From Methanosaeta sp. UBA80 (GTDB taxonomy: Archaea > Halobacteriota > Methanosarcinia > Methanotrichales > Methanotrichaceae), in NCBI GenBank assembly GCA_002505805.1, contig DAWB01000064.1, positions 13,117-27,896 on the forward strand: a DNA stretch of 14,780 nt. The letters run 5' to 3'. Positions 1-5,727 of this stretch are shown in pieces (the first letter of the stretch is position 1; the number at the start of each line of letters is the position of its first letter). The notes beneath the pieces were generated by a model. The model had not been told where the DNA came from. It was given only the letters and a program-made list of their open reading frames with translations, and ran no database searches. The translations under genes were made by a program, and so were the position numbers.

Positions 1-149
1 TGCCTAGCTGGTTTTGATCCTGCATCATCATATACCTTCTCTGCTATTTTTGAATTAAGTGCTTCACCTATACCTATATCAACCACTTGATCACCTATTA
101 GAAGGCATGGATGAAAATGTTTATTATTAAATCTTTTTCTTAATTCCAT
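1..149 (-). CDS. Partial AT-rich hypothetical gene (5' end only)
   Basis: An open frame reads leftwards from an ATG at 149 to the window edge, giving about 49 residues that begin MELRKRFNNKHFHPCLLIGD and continue with a hydrophilic helix-like stretch (EALNSKIAEKVYDDAGSKPAR). I do not recognise the family. A TATA-like box at 171-180 would place a transcript start almost on this ATG, which fits a leaderless message. Base and codon use (many AAT, AAA, ATA, TTA codons) is far more AT-rich than the next gene, which hints at transferred DNA or a mobile-element edge. The 3' part is missing, so function cannot be judged. It could also be a chance ORF in AT-rich DNA. Confidence 0.45.
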   Translation of the reverse strand, partial: MELRKRFNNKHFHPCLLIGDQVVDIGIGEALNSKIAEKVYDDAGSKPAR

Positions 150-170
150 TTCCTACTTTAATTCCAAACT

Positions 171-180
171 AAATTATATC
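171..180 (-). promoter_or_regulatory. TATA-like box for the left-edge gene
   Basis: On the minus strand the bases read GATATAATTT. This is close to the archaeal TATA consensus and about 25 nt before the ATG at 149. It overlaps the stop codon of the upstream 216-aa gene. The placement is inferred from spacing only. Confidence 0.3.
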
Positions 181-829
181 AGTGTTTGAAGGAACCACTA
201 CCGAGTCCGATCCCCACCCTCATCCAGAGCACCTCTTCCTCGCCTTCCTCTCCCTGCAGGTACATGGACAGCTCCCGGCCCGGCCCATGCTCCGCCTTCT
301 TCCTCTCCATCCCGCCCCTCTCCCGATAGTGCCTCTCGGTGTCATCTAGAATTCTCTCGAAGCTGAGGCCCTCCAGAGCCCCGCTCATGAGCAGCCGTTC
401 CTCTGCCTCCCCCTTGAGATAGACGTATTCCAGATCCGGCGCTCCCAGAAATCTGTGGATCTCCCGGGCCAGCTCGTAGCCCTGCAATGATGGGACGATC
501 AGATGGCAGTCCGGATAGTGGCGCTTTAAAATTTGAAGCAATTCGGTGAAGAGGTGAAGATCCATATCGCAGTACTTGAAGAGCTTATCCAGCAGTATTT
601 CCCTCTTCTCCGGATCGATCTGCAGGACGAGTTCCACCGCCACCCCATCCAGGCCGCACCTTGCCTTTTCCACCTCATTCAGCCCTTCCGAGGCGGACTG
701 CAGACGGTCGAACAGCTGGCCGAGGTCGTGGCAAAATAGATCCTTTCTATCCACCGCATCGGCGGCCTGCCCCAAGGAAAAACGAATTGTGGCCCGGACG
801 GCAGGCCATCTCTCATTGCCTTGAATCAT
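179..829 (-). CDS. Hypothetical protein, 216 aa
   Basis: This 216-aa frame starts at ATG 829 and stops with TGA at 179-181. I do not recognise a family. The protein looks cytosolic: no signal peptide or membrane segment, many Leu, Glu and Arg residues, and alternating helix-like segments. The stretch around residues 85-125 (KYCDMDLHLFTELLQILKR then HLIVPSLQGYELAREIHRFL) resembles an alpha/beta fold. It lies 45 bp downstream of the GNAT gene on the same strand, and probably shares its transcript. No strong Shine-Dalgarno precedes the ATG; only a weak AAAAGAGAA is present. The frame is open back to the GNAT stop codon, with which it is in phase. It is a real gene judging by length, GC-rich codons and operon position, but its role is unknown. 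Confidence 0.7.
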   Translation of the reverse strand: MIQGNERWPAVRATIRFSLGQAADAVDRKDLFCHDLGQLFDRLQSASEGLNEVEKARCGLDGVAVELVLQIDPEKREILLDKLFKYCDMDLHLFTELLQILKRHYPDCHLIVPSLQGYELAREIHRFLGAPDLEYVYLKGEAEERLLMSGALEGLSFERILDDTERHYRERGGMERKKAEHGPGRELSMYLQGEEGEEEVLWMRVGIGLGSGSFKH

Positions 830-840
830 TTCTCTTTTGG

Positions 841-887
841 ATCGTCTATATCGTCTGCATCGTCTACGTCGTCTTTAGATCGTCTTT
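841..887. repeat. Short tandem repeat, 9-bp unit
   Basis: Four contiguous 9-bp units with consensus RTCGTCTNN occupy 841-876. A fifth copy (ATCGTCTTT, 879-887) is shifted by 2 bp and lies inside the last codons of the GNAT gene. The array fills the gap between the GNAT stop (875-877) and the next gene. As the unit is a multiple of three, changes in copy number would keep the two genes in the same frame. Confidence 0.75.
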
Positions 888-1363
888 TGCATCCAGACCA
901 CATCGAAGTCCTTTCCCCATTTCCGGCCCACATTCAAGAAGCGGCCACACTGCACAAAGCCCTGCCGTTCATGAAAGGCCAAGCTCTTCGGATTCAATGA
1001 GGAGATGCCGGCCAGAATGGTGCGCAGGCCCATCTCCCTTCCCTCATGCAGCAAGCGATGGTAAAGCTGTGATCCGATGCCCTTTCCCGTTTGCTCCGAG
1101 GCCACAAAGCAGCTTACCTCAGCTGTCCCGGAAAAGGCGGCAAATGGGCTGTACGGGCGGAGCATGGCAAAGCCAAGAGCAGCCTTTTCGTCCCTGGCGA
1201 CCAGGAAAGGATAACCTTCTGCCGTACTGCGCAATAATTCAAAGGATTGATAGGGCACAGCCTCCTCAGGATAGGCGGCAAAAGTGTTCTTCACATAGTG
1301 ATTGAAGATATCAATCACCACTTTTCTATCCCCATCTCTGGCAGTATCAATGATGCACGGCAT
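875..1363 (-). CDS. GNAT-family N-acetyltransferase (phosphinothricin/methionine sulfoximine acetyltransferase-like)
   Basis: The 162-aa protein is a single GNAT domain that would transfer acetyl from acetyl-CoA to an amine. The acetyl-CoA pyrophosphate-binding motif A is QTGKGIGSQL at residues 91-100 (Q/R-x-x-G-x-G/A). A typical motif B follows at 124-136 (NPKSLAFHERQGF). The N-terminal NHYVKNTFAAYPEE and the length match the small PAT/YncA-like branch, whose substrates include phosphinothricin, methionine sulfoximine and other amino acids. The true substrate here cannot be read from sequence. The start is well supported by a strong GGAGGA Shine-Dalgarno at 1370-1375, 6 nt before ATG 1363. 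The gene heads a probable two-gene transcript with the 216-aa hypothetical protein. Confidence 0.9.
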   Translation of the reverse strand: MPCIIDTARDGDRKVVIDIFNHYVKNTFAAYPEEAVPYQSFELLRSTAEGYPFLVARDEKAALGFAMLRPYSPFAAFSGTAEVSCFVASEQTGKGIGSQLYHRLLHEGREMGLRTILAGISSLNPKSLAFHERQGFVQCGRFLNVGRKWGKDFDVVWMQKTI

Positions 1364-1389
1364 AGCTTTCCTCCTACCCCTTATTGCTG

Positions 1390-1399
1390 CATAAATATT
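1390..1399 (-). promoter_or_regulatory. Possible TATA-like box before the GNAT gene
   Basis: On the minus strand the bases are AATATTTATG, AT-rich within a GC-rich context. The spacing would put the transcript start very near the Shine-Dalgarno at 1370-1375, slightly too close. The true box may lie elsewhere. Confidence 0.25.
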
Positions 1400-1454
1400 G
1401 CCGCCAGAGCAGGCTGCCTTCTCCCGCCTGCCCGGCTAATCCACTAAGCCCAAT

Positions 1455-1489
1455 CCTTAATGCATGCTGCAATGTTTGGGGCATTAAGG
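1455..1489. repeat. Inverted repeat, 9-bp arms
   Basis: CCTTAATGC at 1455-1463 and its exact complement GCATTAAGG at 1481-1489 enclose a 17-nt spacer. It lies between the NosD-like gene stop (1517) and the GNAT start (1363). As RNA it can form a hairpin about 28 nt beyond the NosD-like stop, but no U-run follows. An operator or mRNA 3'-end stabiliser is as likely as a terminator. Confidence 0.6.
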
Positions 1490-1516
1490 CAGGCAGTCTG
1501 AAGGCTTTTTTGTCTT

Positions 1517-2230
1517 TCAGTTCATGGCGGAGATGGAGGGATAGCTGTCCAGAGAGCTTCCTATGGCCTTTGGCTCATCGCAGATGAGATCCTTGTTGGT
1601 GTCGTTGCAGCCTTCCACGACCTCGTCATAGTCGCTGTAGTGGTTTCCCCTGATCCGGGGGCCGCTGATCATCTCCAAGAGGCCCCGCCATCCGCTCGAC
1701 TTGGCGCTGGCATCCCAGGAGTTGTTGCTGCCGCTGTCGCTGATGCTGATGCTGTTGTTAAGCAGATCATTGGAGACGAAGGTGTTGTTTGTGCCAGCAG
1801 TCTCAATGTATATGCCATATTTATTCTTATAAATTATATTACTCATAATGAGGTTGTTGCTGGAAGAGATCCGTATTCCTGCATGTCCGCAGCCGCAGTG
1901 CCCCGAGCCGGTTATGTTGAAGCCCTGAAAGGTGGTGTTTCCAGCCGCTATGGTGATGACGCTACCCGATCCGCCCCCGTTTACCAGCGGAGTGCCATTG
2001 CCGCTATCCACACCCACAAGGCTGAGAGGCTTGTTTATGTTTACGTTCTCCCTATAGATGCCGCTCTTCACCTTGATGGTATCCCCAGGCATGGAAACAT
2101 CTATAGCCGCCTGGATCTTAGAATAATTCTCACCCGTCTGCCCCACAAGGATCTCGGAGGCACCTGCACATCCCAAGAGCAAGATAGGGATCAGTAATAG
2201 GTTGATGCACGACCTCATAAAAAATCCCAT
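1517..2230 (-). CDS. NosD-like secreted right-handed beta-helix protein
   Basis: The 237-aa protein (233 aa from the alternative ATG at 2218) has an N-terminal hydrophobic signal, RSCINLLLIPILLLGCAGAS, and is expected at the cell surface. LLGC within it resembles a lipobox, though this is not a clean match. Residues 35-60 (YSKIQAAIDVSMPGDTIKVKSGIYRENV) are the typical opening of NosD/CASH-type pectate-lyase-like folds. They are followed by short beta-helix rungs rich in Asn and Gly (SSSNNLIMSNIIYKNKYGIYI). The C-terminus DTNKDLICDEP (210-220) is the Asp-rich tail common in methanogen NosD proteins and may bind calcium. Several N-glycosylation sequons are visible (NTT, NIT, NNT, NNS, NDT). An HCGCGH cluster (111-116) is unusual. 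Despite the name, no link to nitrous oxide reduction is implied; a surface carbohydrate-binding or structural role is more likely. Confidence 0.88.
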   Translation of the reverse strand: MGFFMRSCINLLLIPILLLGCAGASEILVGQTGENYSKIQAAIDVSMPGDTIKVKSGIYRENVNINKPLSLVGVDSGNGTPLVNGGGSGSVITIAAGNTTFQGFNITGSGHCGCGHAGIRISSSNNLIMSNIIYKNKYGIYIETAGTNNTFVSNDLLNNSISISDSGSNNSWDASAKSSGWRGLLEMISGPRIRGNHYSDYDEVVEGCNDTNKDLICDEPKAIGSSLDSYPSISAMN

Positions 2231-2258
2231 GGCATGCTCTTTCTATTAGAACTTTTTC

Positions 2259-2267
2259 ATTAATATC
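2259..2267 (-). promoter_or_regulatory. Possible TATA-like box for the NosD-like gene
   Basis: The minus strand reads GATATTAAT. It is spaced to start a transcript near 2238, a few bases before ATG 2230 and about 20 before the alternative ATG 2218. This supports a short leader. It is inferred from position only. Confidence 0.3.
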
Positions 2268-2451
2268 TTGGAACAGTGCAATTTGGTAATAGATAATATT
2301 GAGCCGGATAATTTTCGGCAGGGCGGCCTGGGGCAGCATCGCCATTATGCCTTCTTCCTTCTGGAAACATCTCATCTCCATCCATTCGGAATCGCAGCTA
2401 TTTGGATCAAAATTGGTGAGATCGACTCTCCCAGCCGCATTCATCATATTG

Positions 2452-2460
2452 ATATAATAT
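2452..2460 (+). promoter_or_regulatory. TATA-like box for the AhpD-like/zinc-ribbon operon
   Basis: ATATAATAT lies in a run of AT-rich sequence and predicts a transcript start near 2480. That leaves about 65 nt of leader before ATG 2545, or an almost leaderless message for the alternative GTG at 2485. Confidence 0.45.
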
Positions 2461-2544
2461 GCTTACCATACTCATGGCAGCAAGGTGGGAACACATGCAC
2501 TTCCCATATTTGGCATCGCTTCCCGGCCAGGAGAAGGCGCAGTA

Positions 2545-2862
2545 ATGATAGATGATAAGGGCGCAGAAGATTCAAGGGTAGAGGAGTTCATAGCCGCTCT
2601 AGGAGGAGGCGCTGAGAGTGCCTTTGGCAGGCTTATGACAGAGATCATGAAAGAGGGCTCTATATCGGAAAAGGACAAAGCGCTTATTGCCCTGGCCTGC
2701 TCCGCGGCTGTGAGATGCGATCAATGCATCAGGCGGCATAAGAAGATGGCTCTACTGAAGGGAGCAAGCCGGGAGGAGATGCTGGAGGCTGCGGCTATTG
2801 CCGGGCTGGTGCGCATGGGATCCGGCTATAACACTGCTGCACTTCTGCTGGATGAAGAATAG
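2545..2862 (+). CDS. AhpD-like/carboxymuconolactone decarboxylase-family protein
   Basis: The protein is 105 aa from ATG 2545. It shows the redox-active CxxCxxxH signature of the AhpD-like fold: CDQCIRRH with C58, C61 and H65, preceded by a helix with the typical ALIALACSAAVRC pattern. The following helix KMALLKGASREEMLEAAAIA is also characteristic. Family members are small all-helical proteins acting in peroxide or thiol redox relay, or as lyases; this subgroup with CxxC is usually considered a thiol-disulfide redox protein. The ATG at 2545 was preferred because homologous proteins begin about there and a GGAGAAGG stretch lies 13-20 nt before it. An in-frame GTG at 2485 would add 20 unconserved-looking residues. 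It is 39 nt upstream of the zinc-ribbon gene and probably cotranscribed with it. Confidence 0.85.
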   Translation: MIDDKGAEDSRVEEFIAALGGGAESAFGRLMTEIMKEGSISEKDKALIALACSAAVRCDQCIRRHKKMALLKGASREEMLEAAAIAGLVRMGSGYNTAALLLDEE

Positions 2863-2901
2863 ATCAGAGCCGTTTTGATCTTCGAAAAGGAATGATGCAT
2901 T

Positions 2902-3279
2902 ATGATTGATGGCATAAGATGCCAGAACTGCGGCAAGAGCGTATCCGAGGATGAGGTATTCTCTACGGAGGGAAAGACCCTCTGTGAGGACTGCTATATC
3001 GATGTGGGACGCCGGATAAGGGTCTGCGATCCCTGGGGAGAGAGGTCCAAGAAGATCTTCCGGGACAGCCACGGTCTGGAGGGGACGGATGGCCTCACCG
3101 ATCTGCAGAAGGAGATCTACCAGTTCATTGCCGAAAAGGGCAAAGCCACCAGAAATGAGCTTCTAGAGAGGTTCAATCTGCCTCCAACGGAGCTCGAGAA
3201 TCAGTTTGCCATACTCAGACATTGCCAGCTTCTCAAGGGCAAGAAAGAGGGAGATGCGGTCTATATCGTTCTCTGGTGA
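2902..3279 (+). CDS. Zinc-ribbon plus winged-helix small protein, putative regulator
   Basis: The 125-aa protein has two parts. Residues 5-33 hold a four-cysteine zinc site (CQNC at 7-10, CEDC at 28-31, with a LIM-like GKTLCEDCY context). Residues 65-125 form a probable winged helix: LTDLQKEIYQFIAEKG, then ATRNELLERFNLPPTELENQ as a recognition-helix region, then a GKKEGDAVYIVLW wing. The acidic, polar residues between look like a linker. This arrangement suits a DNA-binding or redox/metal-sensing regulator; no target is evident. It follows the AhpD-like gene by 39 nt, so a thiol/metal stress theme is possible but only inferred. An AAAGGA at 2885-2890 is the best ribosome-binding candidate, 11 nt before ATG 2902. 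Its 3' end meets the convergent carbamate kinase gene after 25 bp, with no clear terminator. Confidence 0.8.
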   Translation: MIDGIRCQNCGKSVSEDEVFSTEGKTLCEDCYIDVGRRIRVCDPWGERSKKIFRDSHGLEGTDGLTDLQKEIYQFIAEKGKATRNELLERFNLPPTELENQFAILRHCQLLKGKKEGDAVYIVLW

Positions 3280-3304
3280 AGGCAATTATTCAGGTCGAGC
3301 CTCT

Positions 3305-4228
3305 CTAAGGATCAATCCAGGTTCCAGCCTCCTCTTTCAGGCCGCTCTCCAATTGCTGGACATTGGTTATCAGAGCGGATCTGCCTGTGGCCTCCGCAAA
3401 GATCGCCGATGCCTCGACCTTCGGCCCCATCGATCCGGGTGGAAACTCGCCTTCTGCTAGAAGCCTCCTGGCTGCAGAAGCCGTCATCCTCTTAATCCCA
3501 CGCTCGGATTCGGTGGCAAAGCCGGTTGAAACATGGGGCACGTCTGTCAGGATGACAAACCTCTCCGCTTCGATGGCCACCGCCAGCTTGCAGGCGGTCA
3601 GATCCTTATCAATCACTGCCTCGATGCCCTGAAGAGCGCCATTCTGATCTTTGATTACCGGCACCCCTCCCCCGCCACCGGCGATTATTAGGTGGCCGTG
3701 GGAGACGGCATCTTTTATGGTGTGAAGCTCGACTATCTCCTGGGGCCTTGGGGAAGGAACCACCCTCCGCCATCCCCTGCCCGGAGACTCCGTCATTCTC
3801 CATCCCTGGCTCCTGATCAGTTCATCCGCTGCCTCCCGGGAATAAAAGGGACCGACGGGCTTGGTGGGATTGGCAAAGCCGGGATCATCCGGATCTACAA
3901 GGACCTCTGTCAGCAATGCAGCCACCTCTCTCTCCGGGATCTCGCTTCTAAGCGACCGGGAGAGAAGGTAGCCGATGCTGCCCTGGGTCTCGGCAACCAT
4001 AATATCCAGCGTCTCCGGCGGTATCCGGTCCTTTGTGGCCTCAATCCGCAGCAATATCATTCCCACCTGGGGGCCGTTGCCGTGAACCAGCACCATTCCC
4101 TCCTCTTCGGCCATGAGATGCCTGACCGCCCGGGCGAAAGAGGCTGCTGTCTCTTCCTGAGCCCCAGGATTTCTGGGATCAAGAAGAAGCGCATTGCCGC
4201 CAAAAGCAAGAACATTGGGACCTGCCAG
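3305..4228 (-). CDS. arcC: Carbamate kinase, apparent CTG start
   Basis: This amino acid kinase-fold enzyme interconverts ATP + carbamate and ADP + carbamoyl phosphate. Numbered from the CTG at 4228 (307 aa, close to the usual 310), the family motifs appear in order: FGGNALL at 9-15, HGNGPQVG at 49-56, AGGGGGVPVI at 183-192, VIDKDL at 205-210, LTDV at 227-230, PGSMGPKVEA at 264-273 and a C-terminal EEAGTWI. The first in-frame ATG (4114) would remove the essential GGN phosphate-binding loop, so it cannot be the functional start. Upstream of it the frame is open to a TGA and contains no ATG, GTG or TTG. CTG 4228 lies 9 nt after an AGAGGAGG Shine-Dalgarno and gives exactly the usual N-terminal length. 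ATT 4237 or a frameshift are alternatives. The gene begins 35 nt after the synthetase-like gene and is probably cotranscribed. Confidence 0.9.
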   Translation of the reverse strand: MAGPNVLAFGGNALLLDPRNPGAQEETAASFARAVRHLMAEEEGMVLVHGNGPQVGMILLRIEATKDRIPPETLDIMVAETQGSIGYLLSRSLRSEIPEREVAALLTEVLVDPDDPGFANPTKPVGPFYSREAADELIRSQGWRMTESPGRGWRRVVPSPRPQEIVELHTIKDAVSHGHLIIAGGGGGVPVIKDQNGALQGIEAVIDKDLTACKLAVAIEAERFVILTDVPHVSTGFATESERGIKRMTASAARRLLAEGEFPPGSMGPKVEASAIFAEATGRSALITNVQQLESGLKEEAGTWIDP

Positions 4229-4237
4229 GGTTTCAAT

Positions 4238-4245
4238 CCTCCTCT
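4238..4245 (-). promoter_or_regulatory. Shine-Dalgarno fixing the carbamate kinase start
   Basis: The minus strand reads AGAGGAGG, a near-perfect ribosome-binding site. It is followed by 9 nt and then CTG 4228. It also lies inside a 9-codon mini-ORF (4259 to 4233: ATG CGA AAG GCT ACA GAG GAG GAT TGA) in another frame. That mini-ORF may be chance, or the remains of a frameshifted true start. Confidence 0.6.
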
Positions 4246-4263
4246 GTAGCCTTTCGCATCAAT

Positions 4264-5631
4264 CTAGCCTTCCCGCGAATGCTCTGCATCCGCCCTCATC
4301 CTTGAGACGAACTCCTCAATCTTCTCCCTCAAGAACGGCCTGTCCATGTCCAGCAGATCATAAAGCACATAGGTGGATGGCTTGTCGATCTTTATGAGCC
4401 GGCGCAGGTCAATGGGCGAGGCAATGACCACTGAGTCGCAATCAGCCCGATTTATGGTCTCCTCAAGCTCTCTGATCTGCTCCGGATAATATCCCATCGC
4501 CGGCAGGACCCGTCCAATATGTCTGAACTTCGAGAATAATTCCTTCAGGGATCCAACAGCATAAGGCCTGGGATCTATGATCTCTGAGGCTTCGTTCATC
4601 CTGGCTGCCACCTCTCCGGCTCCATAGGCCATCTCTCCGTGAGTTATGGTGGGACCATCCTCGATAACCAGAACCCTCTTATGCCTGATTATTTCTGGAT
4701 CCTCTGCCCTGACCTCCGAGCCGGCCACAACCACCGATGCCTTTGGATTCAGCCTTGCCGCATTGGCCTCTATCGCTATAATGTCCTCTTCTGCTGCGCT
4801 GTTGGCCTTGTTGATTACAATGAGATCCGCGGCTCGGAAGTTTGTCTCTCCCGGATAGTAGAGTATCTCATGCCCTGGCCGCAGAGCATCGGCTACTGTT
4901 ATCCACAGATCGGGCTTATAGAATGGGGTGTCGTTGTTGCCTCCATCCCAGACTATCACATCCGCCTCCTCCTCTGCCCTATCCAGTATGGCCTGGTAGT
5001 CCACTCCGGCATAGACCACCGTACCTTTGCTTATATGCCTCTCGTACTCCTCCCTCTCCTCGATGGTCAGATTTGCCCCGTCCAGATCCGCCCGGGACGA
5101 GAACCTTTGAACCGCCTCATCAACCAGGTTTCCATAAGGCATGGGATGCCTCACAACCACAGCTTTGAAACCTGCTTTCCGGATGACATCGGCAATGTAT
5201 CTCACAACCTGGCTCTTGCCTGCCCCCGTTCTCACTGCGCAGACGGCTATCACCTTCTTCTTTGACTTTAGCATGGTATGCCGGCCGCCCAGAAATCCGA
5301 AGTCAGCACCTATGGCAAGGACTCTTTCCGCCAGATCCATTACATCCTGGTGGTGCAGGTCGCTGTAGGAGAGAATGCATCTGTCTACCCGGCAATTCAC
5401 AATTATATCCTCGAGGGTCTCCTCCGGCCAGATGGGAAGGCCAGAAGGATAAAGGCTGCCGCATAGCTCAGGAGGATAAATGCGCCAGGCGATCTGGGGG
5501 ATCTGAGCGGCGGTGAAACCCACCACCTCGTACTGTGGACGGCTGCGGAAGAAGACATTGAAGTTATGAAAATCCCTGCCGGCAGCTCCCAGGATCAGTA
5601 TCCGCTCTCTTTTAAAACCAGCCAAATCCAA
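4264..5631 (-). CDS. cpgS: Cyclic 2,3-diphosphoglycerate synthetase-family P-loop NTPase
   Basis: The 455-aa length matches the cDPG synthetase family (about 460 aa), whose studied member in Methanothermus fervidus closes 2,3-diphosphoglycerate to the cyclic form with ATP. Residues 11-30 (ILILGAAGRDFHNFNVFFRS) begin an N-terminal Rossmann-like domain. A P-loop, RTGAGKSQV, lies at 134-142. A Walker B-like DVIVWDGGNND is at 224-234. VINKAN at 272-277 resembles a GTPase NKxD motif. The start is TTG 5631, preceded by GGTGGAGGG at 5638-5646 with 6 nt spacing; there is no ATG nearby. It sits just upstream of carbamate kinase on one probable transcript, a context that does not point to diphosphoglycerate chemistry. 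The family name is secure; the exact reaction here is not, and the gene symbol should be read as family only. Confidence 0.85.
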   Translation of the reverse strand: MDLAGFKRERILILGAAGRDFHNFNVFFRSRPQYEVVGFTAAQIPQIAWRIYPPELCGSLYPSGLPIWPEETLEDIIVNCRVDRCILSYSDLHHQDVMDLAERVLAIGADFGFLGGRHTMLKSKKKVIAVCAVRTGAGKSQVVRYIADVIRKAGFKAVVVRHPMPYGNLVDEAVQRFSSRADLDGANLTIEEREEYERHISKGTVVYAGVDYQAILDRAEEEADVIVWDGGNNDTPFYKPDLWITVADALRPGHEILYYPGETNFRAADLIVINKANSAAEEDIIAIEANAARLNPKASVVVAGSEVRAEDPEIIRHKRVLVIEDGPTITHGEMAYGAGEVAARMNEASEIIDPRPYAVGSLKELFSKFRHIGRVLPAMGYYPEQIRELEETINRADCDSVVIASPIDLRRLIKIDKPSTYVLYDLLDMDRPFLREKIEEFVSRMRADAEHSREG

Positions 5632-5637
5632 TTAGAG

Positions 5638-5646
5638 CCCTCCACC
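5638..5646 (-). promoter_or_regulatory. Shine-Dalgarno deciding the TTG start of the synthetase-like gene
   Basis: GGTGGAGGG on the minus strand ends 6 nt before TTG 5631, the ideal spacing. It supports a TTG start over a downstream Met, which would cut into the N-terminal Rossmann segment. Confidence 0.65.
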
Positions 5647-5667
5647 TACGATTTAAAGCCGATTACT

Positions 5668-5699
5668 GCCATAAAATGGCATGATACTAAATAGTATCA
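5668..5699. promoter_or_regulatory. Two adjacent palindromes in a divergent promoter region
   Basis: GCCAT-AAA-ATGGC (5668-5680) is followed at once by TGATACT-AAAT-AGTATCA (5682-5699), both perfect. They lie in the 96-bp gap between the divergent synthetase-like gene and the aldehyde dehydrogenase. The AT centres could double as TATA boxes: TACTAAATAGTA would start a plus transcript near 5715, and CCATTTTATGGC a minus transcript near 5650. An operator for a dimeric regulator controlling both directions is a reasonable reading. Confidence 0.5.
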
Positions 5700-5727
5700 G
5701 CCTGGAATAATCATATAGGTTTTCCCT

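Larger units (their letters stand above)
2231..2544. other. Divergent intergenic region
   Basis: This 314-bp stretch separates the NosD-like gene from the AhpD-like gene. It holds TATA-like boxes for both directions (2259-2267 minus, 2452-2460 plus). The central part (2300-2440) is GC-balanced and has short open frames in several phases, but none has a convincing start signal or protein-like composition. I see no RNA gene or repeat in it. If the alternative GTG start at 2485 is used, the last 60 bp are coding. Confidence 0.5.

Noticed and set aside
841..887. CRISPR-like array
   Set aside because: The unit is only 9 bp with no spacers. It is a simple tandem repeat.
661..1305. 214-aa plus-strand frame across the GNAT gene
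   Set aside because: Arg/Ser/Pro-rich shadow of the GNAT and hypothetical genes on the other strand.
2130..2447. 105-aa minus-strand frame overlapping the NosD-like gene start
   Set aside because: It overlaps the signal-peptide region of a recognisable gene in another phase, and has no ribosome site or familiar motif.
2268..2555. 95-aa plus-strand frame in the divergent intergenic region
   Set aside because: No start signal, His/Arg/Ile-rich chance-like composition, and it runs through the TATA box of the AhpD-like gene.
3692..4249. 185-aa open frame on the plus strand
   Set aside because: Antisense to carbamate kinase. Its sequence is Pro/Ser/Arg/His rich without fold-like pattern.
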